Below, one piece after another: positions 1 through 6,841 of a stretch of 14,913 nucleotides of DNA (positions are counted from its first letter, which is position 1; every line of letters starts with the position of its first letter). The DNA is taken from positions 10,098 through 25,010 of the forward strand of contig DIZT01000321.1 in assembly GCA_002427975.1 (NCBI GenBank), written 5' to 3'. The position numbers were made by a program, and so were the translations under genes. This DNA comes from Micrococcaceae bacterium UBA6021. Lineage in GTDB: Bacteria; Actinomycetota; Actinomycetes; Actinomycetales; Micrococcaceae. Below the pieces are notes generated by a model, which saw nothing but the letters and a program-made list of their open reading frames with translations, was not told where the DNA came from and searched no databases.

Positions 1-217
1 GGGTGGTTTTGCCGGAGCCGGACTCCCCTACCAGCCCCAGGGTCTCGCCCTGGCCGATGGAAATGTTAATGTCCGTCAAGGCACGGAACGGCTTGGCGCG
101 GAAGCCCTTGCTCGGGTACTCCACCACCAGGTTGTCCACCCTGAGCAGTTCCTCGCGTTCCGGTGCTCCGCCGGAACGCGAGGAACTGCCGGGAGCTGAA
201 GCCACGGTTGAGATCAT
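1..217 (-). CDS. ABC transporter ATP-binding protein, Dpp/Opp type (partial, C-terminus off the window)
   Basis: This is the N-terminal 72 residues of a second ATPase for the peptide-type ABC transporter encoded upstream. After a low-complexity leader of about 20 residues comes a typical start of the fold (LLRVDNLVVEYPSKG) and a complete Walker A motif, GESGSGKTT, right at the window edge. The start is the ATG at 217, which overlaps the TGA of the preceding permease-ATPase gene as ATGA, indicating translational coupling. In this family the second ATPase (DppF/OppF) pairs with the DppD/OppD-type ATPase, here the C-terminal half of the fusion protein, to power import. The Walker B, signature and C-terminal regions cannot be seen, so intactness is unknown. 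Confidence 0.9.
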   Translation of the reverse strand, partial: MISTVASAPGSSSRSGGAPEREELLRVDNLVVEYPSKGFRAKPFRALTDINISIGQGETLGLVGESGSGKTT

Positions 218-2031
218 GATGCCGCCCCCTTGGCGGTCGATGAAACGAGCATGGTCATGGGTTCCTTGCCTTCCAGCATGGACCCCAGCAGGGTCTGGGT
301 GTAGCTCTCCTGCGGATTGCGGAGGATGTCGCGGACCGGCCCTTCTTCAATGAGGCGTCCGTCCTGCATCACCACTACGCGGTCGCAGAGATCGGCCACT
401 ACGCCGAAGTTGTGCGTCACCAGAATCACGCCGACGCCGAGGCGCCGCTGCAGGTCGCGGATCAGATCCAGTACGTCCGCCTGGACAGTGACGTCCAGCG
501 CCGTGGTTGGCTCGTCAGCGATGATCAGGTCTGGTTCGCAGCTGATGGCGCCGGCGATCAGGACGCGCTGGGCCATACCACCGGAAACCTCGTGCGGGTA
601 CGCCCGGAAGGTGCGCTCCGGGTTGGTAATTCCGACGTCGGCCAGCAGCTTGAGCGCCCGCTTCCTGGCCTCTTTCTTGGTGATGCCCAGCACTCGCTGC
701 ATCGGGGTCACCAGCTGGTAGCCGATGGTGAAGGCAGGATCCAGGTTGCTCATGGGCTCCTGCGGGATGTAGGAGACGCGTTTACCGCGCAGCGCAGAGA
801 CGCGCTTCTGCAAGACGCGCTCATCTCCCGGTGCCACGGTGTACTTGCCGTCGAATTGGATGGAGCCGGCCACGATCCGCGCCGTATCCGGCATGAGCCC
901 CAGGATGGAAAATGCCGTCTGCGACTTTCCCGAGCCCGATTCGCCGACAATGCCCAGGATTTCGCCCCGGTCAACGTGGAAGGAAACGTCATCCACAACC
1001 TTCTTGATGGAACCGTCCGCTTGCGGGTAGCCGATGCCGAGGTGCGACACTTTGATGAGATGATGCTCGGTGCCGGTTTCAACGGCGACTGGAACTTTGC
1101 GCTCGGCGCGGGTCTGCGGGGCAGCCAGCGCTGATTCCGCGCCAGTCTTCTTGCGGCGCTTGATCTTGGCAGCGTCTTCGAGAGCGTCCCGGACGGCGTT
1201 GCCGAGCAGGACAAGAGCACCGATGCTCAGGCCGATGAGAAGTGCCGGCCAGAGGAGAATCAGCGGGTTTAGGTAGACATTCTTGAAGCCTTCGCTGAGC
1301 ATAACGCCCCAGGTGGCGATGGTCGGATCGCCCAGTCCAAGGAATTCAAGACCGGACTGGATGGCGATGGCGACGCCGCACACCATGGCTGTCTGGATGA
1401 TGATGGGGGCACGGACGACGGAGAAGATGTGGCGGCTGATGATGCTGGCATCGCTCAGGCCGGCAACCCGGGCGGCATCCACGTAAAGCTCGTTGCGGAC
1501 GGACTGTACGGAGGTGCGGGTGAGCCGGAAGTAACCCGGGCTGATGAGGATGCCGAAGGCCACCATTGAAATCCAGACCGAGGGGCCGAAGGCGGCACGG
1601 ACTGTCAGCAGCACAATGATGCCAGGCAGGCTCATGGTGATGTTGACTATCCAGTTGGCCGCGGCGTCGAACTTCCCGCCGTAGTATCCGGCGATGAGGC
1701 CGGAGGGCAGTCCGATGACGATCGCAACAGCTGCGCAAAGCAGCGCGGAGAGCAGCGTCGTCCTGGCGCCGAAGACCAACCGGCTCCAGATGTCACGGCC
1801 CACACTGTCAGTGCCCAGGATGTTGACGCCGTCAGGGTTTGCCAGGGACTTGCCAATGTTGGCGAAGTTCGGATCAAAGGGCGCCAGGAGGTCGGCGAAG
1901 GCTGCCATGGCGATGACGAGCACCAGGATCACGATGGCTATGAGGCCCATCGGGTTCTTCAGAACACGCTTGACCACGTGGGTCCGGACCACGGTCCCTA
2001 TCTGGCCTGAAAGTTCGACCGGCTGGCTCAT
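214..2031 (-). CDS. Fused ABC transporter permease and ATPase (DppC-DppD type)
   Basis: A 605-residue protein joins two transporter subunits that are usually separate. Residues 1-290 are a DppC/OppC-type permease: an N-terminal membrane segment (about 28-50), further segments near 92-117, 130-165, 205-232 and 255-278, and the cytoplasmic EAA-type loop at about 181-210 (ELYVDAARVAGLSDASI). A basic, Ala-rich linker (about 290-322) leads to an ATPase at about 323-590 with Walker A GESGSGKS (363-370), Q-loop YIPQEP (421-426), signature VSGGMAQR (482-489), Walker B LIIADEP (502-508) and H-loop His540. All catalytic motifs are present. The ATG at 2031 overlaps the upstream permease stop as ATGA. 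Such fusions are known in actinobacteria. The substrate is not clear from sequence; gene context favours a carbohydrate-like compound over peptides. Confidence 0.93.
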   Translation of the reverse strand: MSQPVELSGQIGTVVRTHVVKRVLKNPMGLIAIVILVLVIAMAAFADLLAPFDPNFANIGKSLANPDGVNILGTDSVGRDIWSRLVFGARTTLLSALLCAAVAIVIGLPSGLIAGYYGGKFDAAANWIVNITMSLPGIIVLLTVRAAFGPSVWISMVAFGILISPGYFRLTRTSVQSVRNELYVDAARVAGLSDASIISRHIFSVVRAPIIIQTAMVCGVAIAIQSGLEFLGLGDPTIATWGVMLSEGFKNVYLNPLILLWPALLIGLSIGALVLLGNAVRDALEDAAKIKRRKKTGAESALAAPQTRAERKVPVAVETGTEHHLIKVSHLGIGYPQADGSIKKVVDDVSFHVDRGEILGIVGESGSGKSQTAFSILGLMPDTARIVAGSIQFDGKYTVAPGDERVLQKRVSALRGKRVSYIPQEPMSNLDPAFTIGYQLVTPMQRVLGITKKEARKRALKLLADVGITNPERTFRAYPHEVSGGMAQRVLIAGAISCEPDLIIADEPTTALDVTVQADVLDLIRDLQRRLGVGVILVTHNFGVVADLCDRVVVMQDGRLIEEGPVRDILRNPQESYTQTLLGSMLEGKEPMTMLVSSTAKGAAS

Positions 2032-2969
2032 GACACACGCACCTTGGGGTTGAGCCAGCCGTTGATGAGGTCCACCAGCAGATTGACTACGATGACGATG
2101 ACGACGGTATACAGCACCACGCCCATCACGAGCGGAATGTCGCCCGTTGTGGTGGACATGACCGCCAGGTTGCCCATGCCGGGCAGTGCAAAGATCTGTT
2201 CGATGATGACCACGCCGCCAAGCATGCCGATGAACTGCAGGCTCAGGACGGTCAGGCCGGCCGGCGCCGCGCTGCGAAGCACATGCTTGAACAGGATTTC
2301 CCGCTCACTGATGCCGCGGCTGCGGAGCGTCCGGACGTAGTCCTTCTCGAGCTGCTTGATGACTGCGCTGCGCACTTGCTGCGCACCGCCCGTAACGCCG
2401 TTGATCACGAGGGCGATGACCGGAAGGGTCAGCGAAGCAACCCACGCTGAGGACTCGGCGTCGGGTGCAATGCTGCTGGTGGCCGGAAAGAGCTGGAGCT
2501 GGATGGCAAACACGGTGACCAGCACGATTGCGAGCACAAAACCCGGGATGGCGTCGCCGAGGACGGCTCCAGCCTGAACCACGCGGTCGATCCAGCCGCG
2601 CTTCACGGCGGCCGCCATGCCGAGGATGGTGGCCAGGATGGCGATAAGGATAATGGCGACCACCACAAGGGTCAGGGTGATCGGGAGTCTGGTGGAGATG
2701 GCCTTGACGACGGGCTCACTGGTGAACCAGGAGGTGCCGAAGTCGCCTTGGATGGCGCGTCCGGCCCAGCTGAAGAACCGTGTCAGCAAAGGCTGGTCGA
2801 GCCCCAGTTCCACTTCCTTCTGCGCTACCTGCTCCTGGCTGGCGAACTCGCCCAGGATGTTCCTGGCGATGTTGGCGCTGGAGAAATAGAGCAGGAAGTA
2901 GGTGAGGAAGGAGATGGCACAAAGCACGACGAGGCCGGCGGCAATTCTCCGAATGATGAAGTTAACCAT
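2028..2969 (-). CDS. ABC transporter permease (DppB/OppB type)
   Basis: A 313-residue inner-membrane permease of the binding-protein-dependent transporter family. It has the usual N-terminal membrane segment (about 5-30, RRIAAGLVVLCAISFLTYFL), a soluble stretch containing GDFGTSW (75-81), segments near 97-122, 135-160, 178-192, 240-262 and 280-302, and the EAA loop at about 210-239 (DYVRTLRSRGISEREIL) that contacts the ATPases. The length is normal for DppB. The start at 2969 has a GGAG Shine-Dalgarno about 7 nt upstream. Its TGA overlaps the ATG of the fusion gene as ATGA. It should form the membrane channel together with the permease half of the fusion protein. Confidence 0.93.
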   Translation of the reverse strand: MVNFIIRRIAAGLVVLCAISFLTYFLLYFSSANIARNILGEFASQEQVAQKEVELGLDQPLLTRFFSWAGRAIQGDFGTSWFTSEPVVKAISTRLPITLTLVVVAIILIAILATILGMAAAVKRGWIDRVVQAGAVLGDAIPGFVLAIVLVTVFAIQLQLFPATSSIAPDAESSAWVASLTLPVIALVINGVTGGAQQVRSAVIKQLEKDYVRTLRSRGISEREILFKHVLRSAAPAGLTVLSLQFIGMLGGVVIIEQIFALPGMGNLAVMSTTTGDIPLVMGVVLYTVVIVIVVNLLVDLINGWLNPKVRVS

Positions 2970-3006
2970 GGTGCGCTCCGTTGGGCGGTGGTCAGTTGGA
3001 TGGAAT

Positions 3007-3037
3007 CGCCGGGGACCGGAAGCTCCGGACCCCGGCG
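3007..3037 (-). promoter_or_regulatory. Strong intercistronic hairpin after the binding-protein gene
   Basis: An inverted repeat lies 8 bp beyond the stop codon of the solute-binding protein gene and before the dppB-like gene. The outer arms are CGCCGGGG (3007-3014) and CCCCGGCG (3030-3037). The inner arms are CCGGA (3016-3020) and TCCGG (3024-3028), with a 3-nt loop and one symmetric A/A mismatch. No T-run follows in the minus-strand transcript, so it is unlikely to be a full intrinsic terminator. Hairpins here commonly stabilise the binding-protein mRNA or attenuate transcription, giving more binding protein than permease; that role is inferred. Confidence 0.7.
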
Positions 3038-3045
3038 ACAGTGCA

Positions 3046-4572
3046 CTACTTGGCGGGCGAGTAGTTGTAGATTGACGGCACGGCCTGCTGCAGCTGGGGC
3101 GTCACGGTGATTTTCTTGTTCGAGTAGAACATCTGGTTCAAGCGGTACATCGGGGCGAACCAGGCGTTCTTGGTGATGTACGTGTTGACCTTCTTGGCCA
3201 GCTCAGAGCTGTTCGCGCCGCCGGTCTGGACGTCCTTGACCAGGGAGGCAAGCTCCGGATCGGTGTTCTTGAACGGGTTGTACAGGGCAGATGTGGAGAT
3301 CATCTGGTTGATGGCGACCCACGGCTCACCCTGGTACAGCTGGTAGGTGGCTGCTGCGTACTTGCTGGCGGCCAGGTCTGCTACGTAGTTGGCCTGCGGG
3401 ATGGTTTCCAGCTGGAGCTTGATGCCGATCTCGGAGAGCTGCTGGGCGAAGACCGCGTTGACTGCATCGAAGCCGGCAATGGTCGGGATCTTGAGGGTGA
3501 AGCCGCCGCCGTAACCGGCCTCGGCCAGCAGGGACTTCGCCTTCGCCGGATCGTACTTGTACTCGTTGTCGAGATCGGGCACGTAGGCGCCGCTTTCAGG
3601 ACCGAAGACCTGGTCGGTCACGGTTCCCTGGCCCAGGAACTGCTGATCCAGGATCGTCTTGCGGTCAAAGGCGTAGTTGATGGCCTGGCGGACCTTCACG
3701 TTGGCCAGCTCCGGGTTGATCTTGCCGTCGCGGTCCAGGAGAAGCAGCCCCTGCCAGTCCACCTGGCTCTTGTTCAGAACCATTCCGGCGCCCTCGGCCT
3801 GTTTGCCAGTCTTGGGATCCAGTAGCGCTGCATCGACTTGCCCGGAAACCAGGGCGTTGGTGCGGGCCGTGATGTCGGTGAGGACCTTGACGGTGATTTT
3901 GTCGAACTTCTGCAGATCCGCGTTCCAGTAGCCGGCACGCTTGGTGAAGACGTATTGCGAGCCCTTGACCGAGTTCGTCGTGTCCAGCACGTACGGACCG
4001 CTGCCGTCCGGGTTGTTCTTGATCTCAGTAGTGCCCAGTGCCTTGGGGCTGGCCATCAGGCCTGCGGCCTGGGTCAGGTAGTACTCAAAGGCAGGGTCCG
4101 GGGCGTTCAGCGTAATGGCGATGGTGCTGCTGTCCACAACAGCGACTTCCTTCAAGGAGGCAAGCTGGTAGACATCCGTGCCCTTGGCCGCCTTGAAGTT
4201 GTCAAGATTCGCCTTCGCGGCTGCGGCGTCGAAGGCCGCCCCGTCGGTGAAGGTGACGCCTGAGCGCAAGGAGACGGTCAGAACGGTGTTGTCAGCGTTG
4301 TAGGACCATTTGGTGGCCAGCATCGGGCTGATCTTGCCATCAGGCTCACGCAGCAGTAGGGAGTCGTAGACGGCCTGGTGGATCGGCATGGTGTGGCCGA
4401 TATGGGCGTCGACGGTGTCAAACGACTTTGGATCCGCCAGGCTGCCCAGGGTCAGGGACTTTGTTGCCGGTGCACCGGAGCCGGAGTTTGCGGCTCCGCC
4501 GCCGCAGGCTGTCAGCGCCAATGCTGCGCTGACGATAAGAGCGGCTGCTGCCGCCTTGGGACCTAACTTCAT
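3046..4572 (-). CDS. ABC transporter solute-binding lipoprotein (family 5)
   Basis: A 508-residue extracytoplasmic binding protein that delivers substrate to the adjacent permeases. The chosen ATG at 4572 has AGGAG 7 nt upstream. It begins a textbook lipoprotein signal: MKLGPK, a hydrophobic stretch, then the lipobox LTAC with Cys23 as the lipidated residue, followed by a Gly/Ser/Ala-rich tether. The frame stays open 36 codons further upstream, but that extension has no signal and would cover the predicted promoter, so I reject it. The body is typical of SBP_bac_5: DGKISPMLATKWSYNADN, then LTVSLRSGVTFTDG, and YDPAKAKSLLAEAGY near the C-terminal third. Family members bind peptides, but also oligosaccharides, nickel or opines, so the fold does not fix the substrate. 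Expression is probably controlled by the LacI operator upstream. Confidence 0.92.
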   Translation of the reverse strand: MKLGPKAAAAALIVSAALALTACGGGAANSGSGAPATKSLTLGSLADPKSFDTVDAHIGHTMPIHQAVYDSLLLREPDGKISPMLATKWSYNADNTVLTVSLRSGVTFTDGAAFDAAAAKANLDNFKAAKGTDVYQLASLKEVAVVDSSTIAITLNAPDPAFEYYLTQAAGLMASPKALGTTEIKNNPDGSGPYVLDTTNSVKGSQYVFTKRAGYWNADLQKFDKITVKVLTDITARTNALVSGQVDAALLDPKTGKQAEGAGMVLNKSQVDWQGLLLLDRDGKINPELANVKVRQAINYAFDRKTILDQQFLGQGTVTDQVFGPESGAYVPDLDNEYKYDPAKAKSLLAEAGYGGGFTLKIPTIAGFDAVNAVFAQQLSEIGIKLQLETIPQANYVADLAASKYAAATYQLYQGEPWVAINQMISTSALYNPFKNTDPELASLVKDVQTGGANSSELAKKVNTYITKNAWFAPMYRLNQMFYSNKKITVTPQLQQAVPSIYNYSPAK

Positions 4573-4651
4573 TGTTGGCTCCTGAATCTGTGGAACGTGG
4601 GAGTTACGAACTCGGCCGGTGTGGCGTGGACCACACCGGCCTTCGAGATTC

Positions 4652-4680
4652 AGAGTACGCATGATTGCCAGTTTTGGCAA
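4652..4680 (-). promoter_or_regulatory. Predicted promoter of the transporter operon
   Basis: Read on the minus strand, TTGCCA (complement of 4675-4680) is followed after exactly 17 bp by TACTCT (complement of 4652-4657), matching the TTGACA/TANNNT actinobacterial sigma-70-type pattern. Transcription would start near 4645, leaving a leader of about 70 nt before the binding-protein ATG at 4572. The -35 hexamer is also the left half-site of the predicted LacI operator, so bound repressor would block RNA polymerase. A second possible -35, TTGACA (complement of 4687-4692), overlaps the right half of the operator but has no good -10 at the proper distance. Confidence 0.6.
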
Positions 4681-4693
4681 CCGATTGTCAAAA
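4672..4693. promoter_or_regulatory. Predicted LacI-family operator upstream of the transporter operon
   Basis: A near-perfect 22-bp palindrome with a central CG. The core TGGCAACCGATTGTCA (4675-4690) is flanked by TTT on the left and AAA on the right. A central CpG flanked by inverted half-sites is the classic LacI/PurR-family operator form, because the hinge-helix leucines insert at that step. The same core, differing only by exchange of the R and Y positions, occurs at 6737-6752 beside the lacI-type gene. A further TTGCCA at 4665-4670 makes an extra inverted pair with TGGCAA at 4675-4680. Confidence 0.72.
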
Positions 4694-4766
4694 TTGTTGC
4701 AATCTTGGCGAAGATGGCCGCGAATGAAACGTTCTGAAGGGCCTTCAACCGGTTGCCGTGTGCAGC

Positions 4767-5780
4767 TCAGGAAACTTTCGCCGTCGCATCCGGGTAGCTC
4801 TGGCGGTAAATTTCCTTGACAATTTTCAGGGATTTCTCCGCCTCTTCAGGGTTGATCCAGAACGGACCGGCGTCGCCGAGCCGGGCATAGAAATCAGTGA
4901 TGAGCAGCTCATGCGAGACCCCCCAGTAGGCGCGTCCGCCGGACGCCACCACGCGCTCGGGGATCACGTCCGCGCGGCCGTCGGCATATGTGACTGTCAA
5001 GTCCCCGCGAAGACTGAGGGTCGCCTTTTCCGTGACGACGTCCAAAGTAACCGGCGCGTTGACGGCGTTGGCCAGCGTGGCATAAAACGCGCTGCGCGCA
5101 CCGTTGGCGTGCTCGGCAACAAATTCCGCGGTGTCCTCCACCTCGATGGTTTCGCCCAGGAACCTGGTGGCTGCATTGCCTGACAGCGAAACGACGTCGC
5201 CCACCAACCATTGCAGCAGGTCAACAGTGTGGATGGCCTGGTTCATCATGAGCCCGCCGCCGCCACCGGCCCAAGTGCCGCGCCACGGCCTGCTGCGGTA
5301 ATAGTCGGCGTCCCGGTGCCACAGCACCGTGGCCGATGCCCCGACCACCGCGCCCAGCTCACCGGAGGACAGCAGCGAGTGCATAGCCTGGGCAGTGGAG
5401 TTGTAGCGGTTCTGGAAGCAGACGGCGATCTTGGCAGAGGACGCCTTGGCAGCCTCCACCAGCCGGCGGCCCTCCTCGAGCGTGTGAGCGAGCGGCTTTT
5501 CCACAATGACATTCACGCCACGCTCAAGGCAGTCCGCCGCAATCGAGGCGTGCATGTTGTGCGGCGTGGTGATGTGCACCACATCCGGCCCCACGGCCTC
5601 GATCAGGCTGAGGTGGTCGGGGAATCCCGGAACGCCATGGGCGGCCACGGCGGCCGCAAGGCGGCCGGGGTCTGAGTCACAGACCCCGGCCAGCCGCGCG
5701 CCGTCGAGCTTTGCGATGGCTTCAAAGTGCACTGCCGACACATCACCGCAGCCGATAACTGCGGCCTTGAGGCCGGTCAC
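4767..5780 (-). CDS. Gfo/Idh/MocA-family NAD(P)-dependent oxidoreductase
   Basis: A 337-residue cytoplasmic dehydrogenase of the glucose-fructose oxidoreductase/inositol dehydrogenase family. It has an N-terminal Rossmann fold (about 1-120) with the nucleotide-binding turn VIGCGDVSAVH (8-18), the conserved EKP motif (94-96, Lys95 being the usual catalytic lysine), and a C-terminal alpha/beta domain. In that domain WRGTW (166-170) and GGLMMNQAIHTVDLLQW (175-191) carry the expected active-site His184 and Asp187. The GTG start at 5780 overlaps the upstream TGA as GTGA and has only a weak Shine-Dalgarno, consistent with coupling. Family members oxidise sugars, glycosides or cyclitols, often at C3. 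Pairing with a TIM-barrel epimerase-like gene suggests a two-step conversion of the imported compound. The exact substrate cannot be read from sequence. Confidence 0.9.
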   Translation of the reverse strand: MTGLKAAVIGCGDVSAVHFEAIAKLDGARLAGVCDSDPGRLAAAVAAHGVPGFPDHLSLIEAVGPDVVHITTPHNMHASIAADCLERGVNVIVEKPLAHTLEEGRRLVEAAKASSAKIAVCFQNRYNSTAQAMHSLLSSGELGAVVGASATVLWHRDADYYRSRPWRGTWAGGGGGLMMNQAIHTVDLLQWLVGDVVSLSGNAATRFLGETIEVEDTAEFVAEHANGARSAFYATLANAVNAPVTLDVVTEKATLSLRGDLTVTYADGRADVIPERVVASGGRAYWGVSHELLITDFYARLGDAGPFWINPEEAEKSLKIVKEIYRQSYPDATAKVS

Positions 5781-6625
5781 GAAAGTTCGATTCCGTTCTT
5801 GGCGGCAAGAACCGCGAAAGCGCGGGCGGCATCGCCGAAGGCAGCCGGCCCGGAGAAGCCACCCAGTTCATGGTGGCTGGCGAGGTGCGGTTCAAGGGAG
5901 GCAAAGCCTGCATAACCGTCCGCCTTCAGGGCGGCAATGGTGGCGTCCAGTTCGCCGTCGCCCTGACCGGACGGCACAACCTCACCGGTGGCCATGATGG
6001 CGTCCTTGACCTGGAGGTAATCGAGGTAGGGGCGCAGCATGGCGTAGCCATCGGTGTAGGGCCGGACGCCAACCTGGACGAAGTTGGCGTTGTCCCAGGC
6101 GACGCGCAGTGCCGGGGAGTCAACGGACTCCATGATGTCCAGGACGCGCTGCGGCGTATCGCCGTAAATGTCCTTTTCGTTCTCGTGCAGGAGTACGACG
6201 CCGGCGCTTGCGGCCTCAGCGGCCAGTGCCCGCATGCGCGTGATGACGTCGTCGCGGATTTCCTCCGGCGTCTGGGCTGCACTCCGGAAGAAGGAGAAGA
6301 CCCGGATGTACTTGGTATCCAGGCCCTTGGCCACGGAGATGATCTGGCGGAGGCGCTCCACCTCGTGCTCCACGGGCAGGCTGATGTCCACCTTGCCGAT
6401 GGGGCTGGCCACGGCTGAGACCTTCAGGCCCTTGGCGTCCAGGATTTCCTTGAGCTCGGACACCTGCTCCGGCGTCAGTTCGGAGACATTTACACCCCAG
6501 GCGCTGCGTACTTCGATGTAGCTCGCGCCGAGTGCCAGCAGGACAGCAGCCTGGACGGCGGGGTCCGGATCCACTTCATCGCCGAAGCCTGAGAGCGGCC
6601 AGACGGTATTTGATGTTTCGGTCAC
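5777..6625 (-). CDS. TIM-barrel sugar phosphate isomerase/epimerase-like protein
   Basis: A 282-residue protein of the xylose-isomerase-like TIM-barrel (AP endonuclease 2) superfamily. Supporting motifs are SGFGDEVDP near the N-terminus, LHENEKDIYGDTP (146-158), WDNANFVQVGVRPYTDGYA (177-195), LQVKDA (204-209) and SLEPHL (243-248). Glu148 or Glu150, Asp178 and Glu245 are the probable divalent-metal ligands. The position where many relatives have a His before VKD is Gln205. The start is a GTG at 6625 with a strong AAGGAG 6 nt upstream. It is the first gene of its transcription unit, directly behind the predicted promoter, and overlaps the oxidoreductase by 4 bp. Relatives act as ketose 3-epimerases, isomerases, inosose dehydratases or 3-keto-glycoside lyases; I cannot choose among these. 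Confidence 0.85.
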   Translation of the reverse strand: MTETSNTVWPLSGFGDEVDPDPAVQAAVLLALGASYIEVRSAWGVNVSELTPEQVSELKEILDAKGLKVSAVASPIGKVDISLPVEHEVERLRQIISVAKGLDTKYIRVFSFFRSAAQTPEEIRDDVITRMRALAAEAASAGVVLLHENEKDIYGDTPQRVLDIMESVDSPALRVAWDNANFVQVGVRPYTDGYAMLRPYLDYLQVKDAIMATGEVVPSGQGDGELDATIAALKADGYAGFASLEPHLASHHELGGFSGPAAFGDAARAFAVLAAKNGIELS

Positions 6626-6713
6626 GGGAATCTCCTTAGGTATGCCCGCGACGGGACAGCCTTGGTGCCGCTCCGGCGCGCGGGTGACTCAGTTCACAAA
6701 AAGTGCTGCCCTA

Positions 6714-6742
6714 AGTCTAGACAGGTCCCCAACCGATGACAA
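6714..6742 (-). promoter_or_regulatory. Predicted promoter of the epimerase-oxidoreductase operon
   Basis: On the minus strand, TTGTCA (complement of 6737-6742) is followed after exactly 17 bp by TAGACT (complement of 6714-6719), an excellent -10. Transcription would start near 6707, leaving about 80 nt before the GTG at 6625. As at the transporter promoter, the -35 is itself a half-site of the LacI operator, so both promoters share one design. Confidence 0.68.
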
Positions 6743-6763
6743 CCGATTGCCAAACGATTGCAT
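6737..6763. promoter_or_regulatory. Overlapping LacI-family operators between divergent genes
   Basis: The main site is TGACAACCGATTGCCA (6737-6752), an almost perfect CG-centred palindrome that matches the operator at 4675-4690. A second, weaker CG-centred site, TGCCAAACGATTGCAT, overlaps it at 6748-6763, with its centre 11 bp away, about one helical turn. A third weak match is centred at CG 6734-6735, again about one turn off, with AACCGAT repeated. Isolated TGGCAA half-sites occur at 6768-6773 and 6793-6798. The cluster sits over the -35 of the minus-strand operon and over a candidate lacI promoter, so it could serve both repression and autoregulation. Confidence 0.7.
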
Positions 6764-6776
6764 GCTGTGGCAATCT
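6747..6776 (+). promoter_or_regulatory. Possible promoter of the lacI-type gene
   Basis: TTGCCA (6747-6752) is followed after 18 bp by CAATCT (6771-6776), a fair but not strong actinobacterial promoter. The -35 is the right half of the shared operator, which would give negative autoregulation. The leader to the ATG at 6842 would be about 58 nt. Other arrangements in this half-site-rich stretch are possible. Confidence 0.35.
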
Positions 6777-6841
6777 AGGAGCTACAGGGCTGTGGCAACC
6801 GTCACAAGCCTCCTGTCATCCCGTTCAGTGAGGAGCGCGCC

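Noticed and set aside
4573..4680. A 36-residue N-terminal extension of the solute-binding protein
   Set aside because: The ATG at 4572 has a strong AGGAG and starts a perfect lipoprotein signal; the extension would cover the predicted promoter and part of the operator.
4735..4747. TGAAGGGCCTTCA as a terminator after the oxidoreductase gene
   Set aside because: The palindrome leaves no room for a loop unless the stem shrinks to about 3-4 bp, and no T-run follows. Readthrough into the transporter operon is therefore possible.
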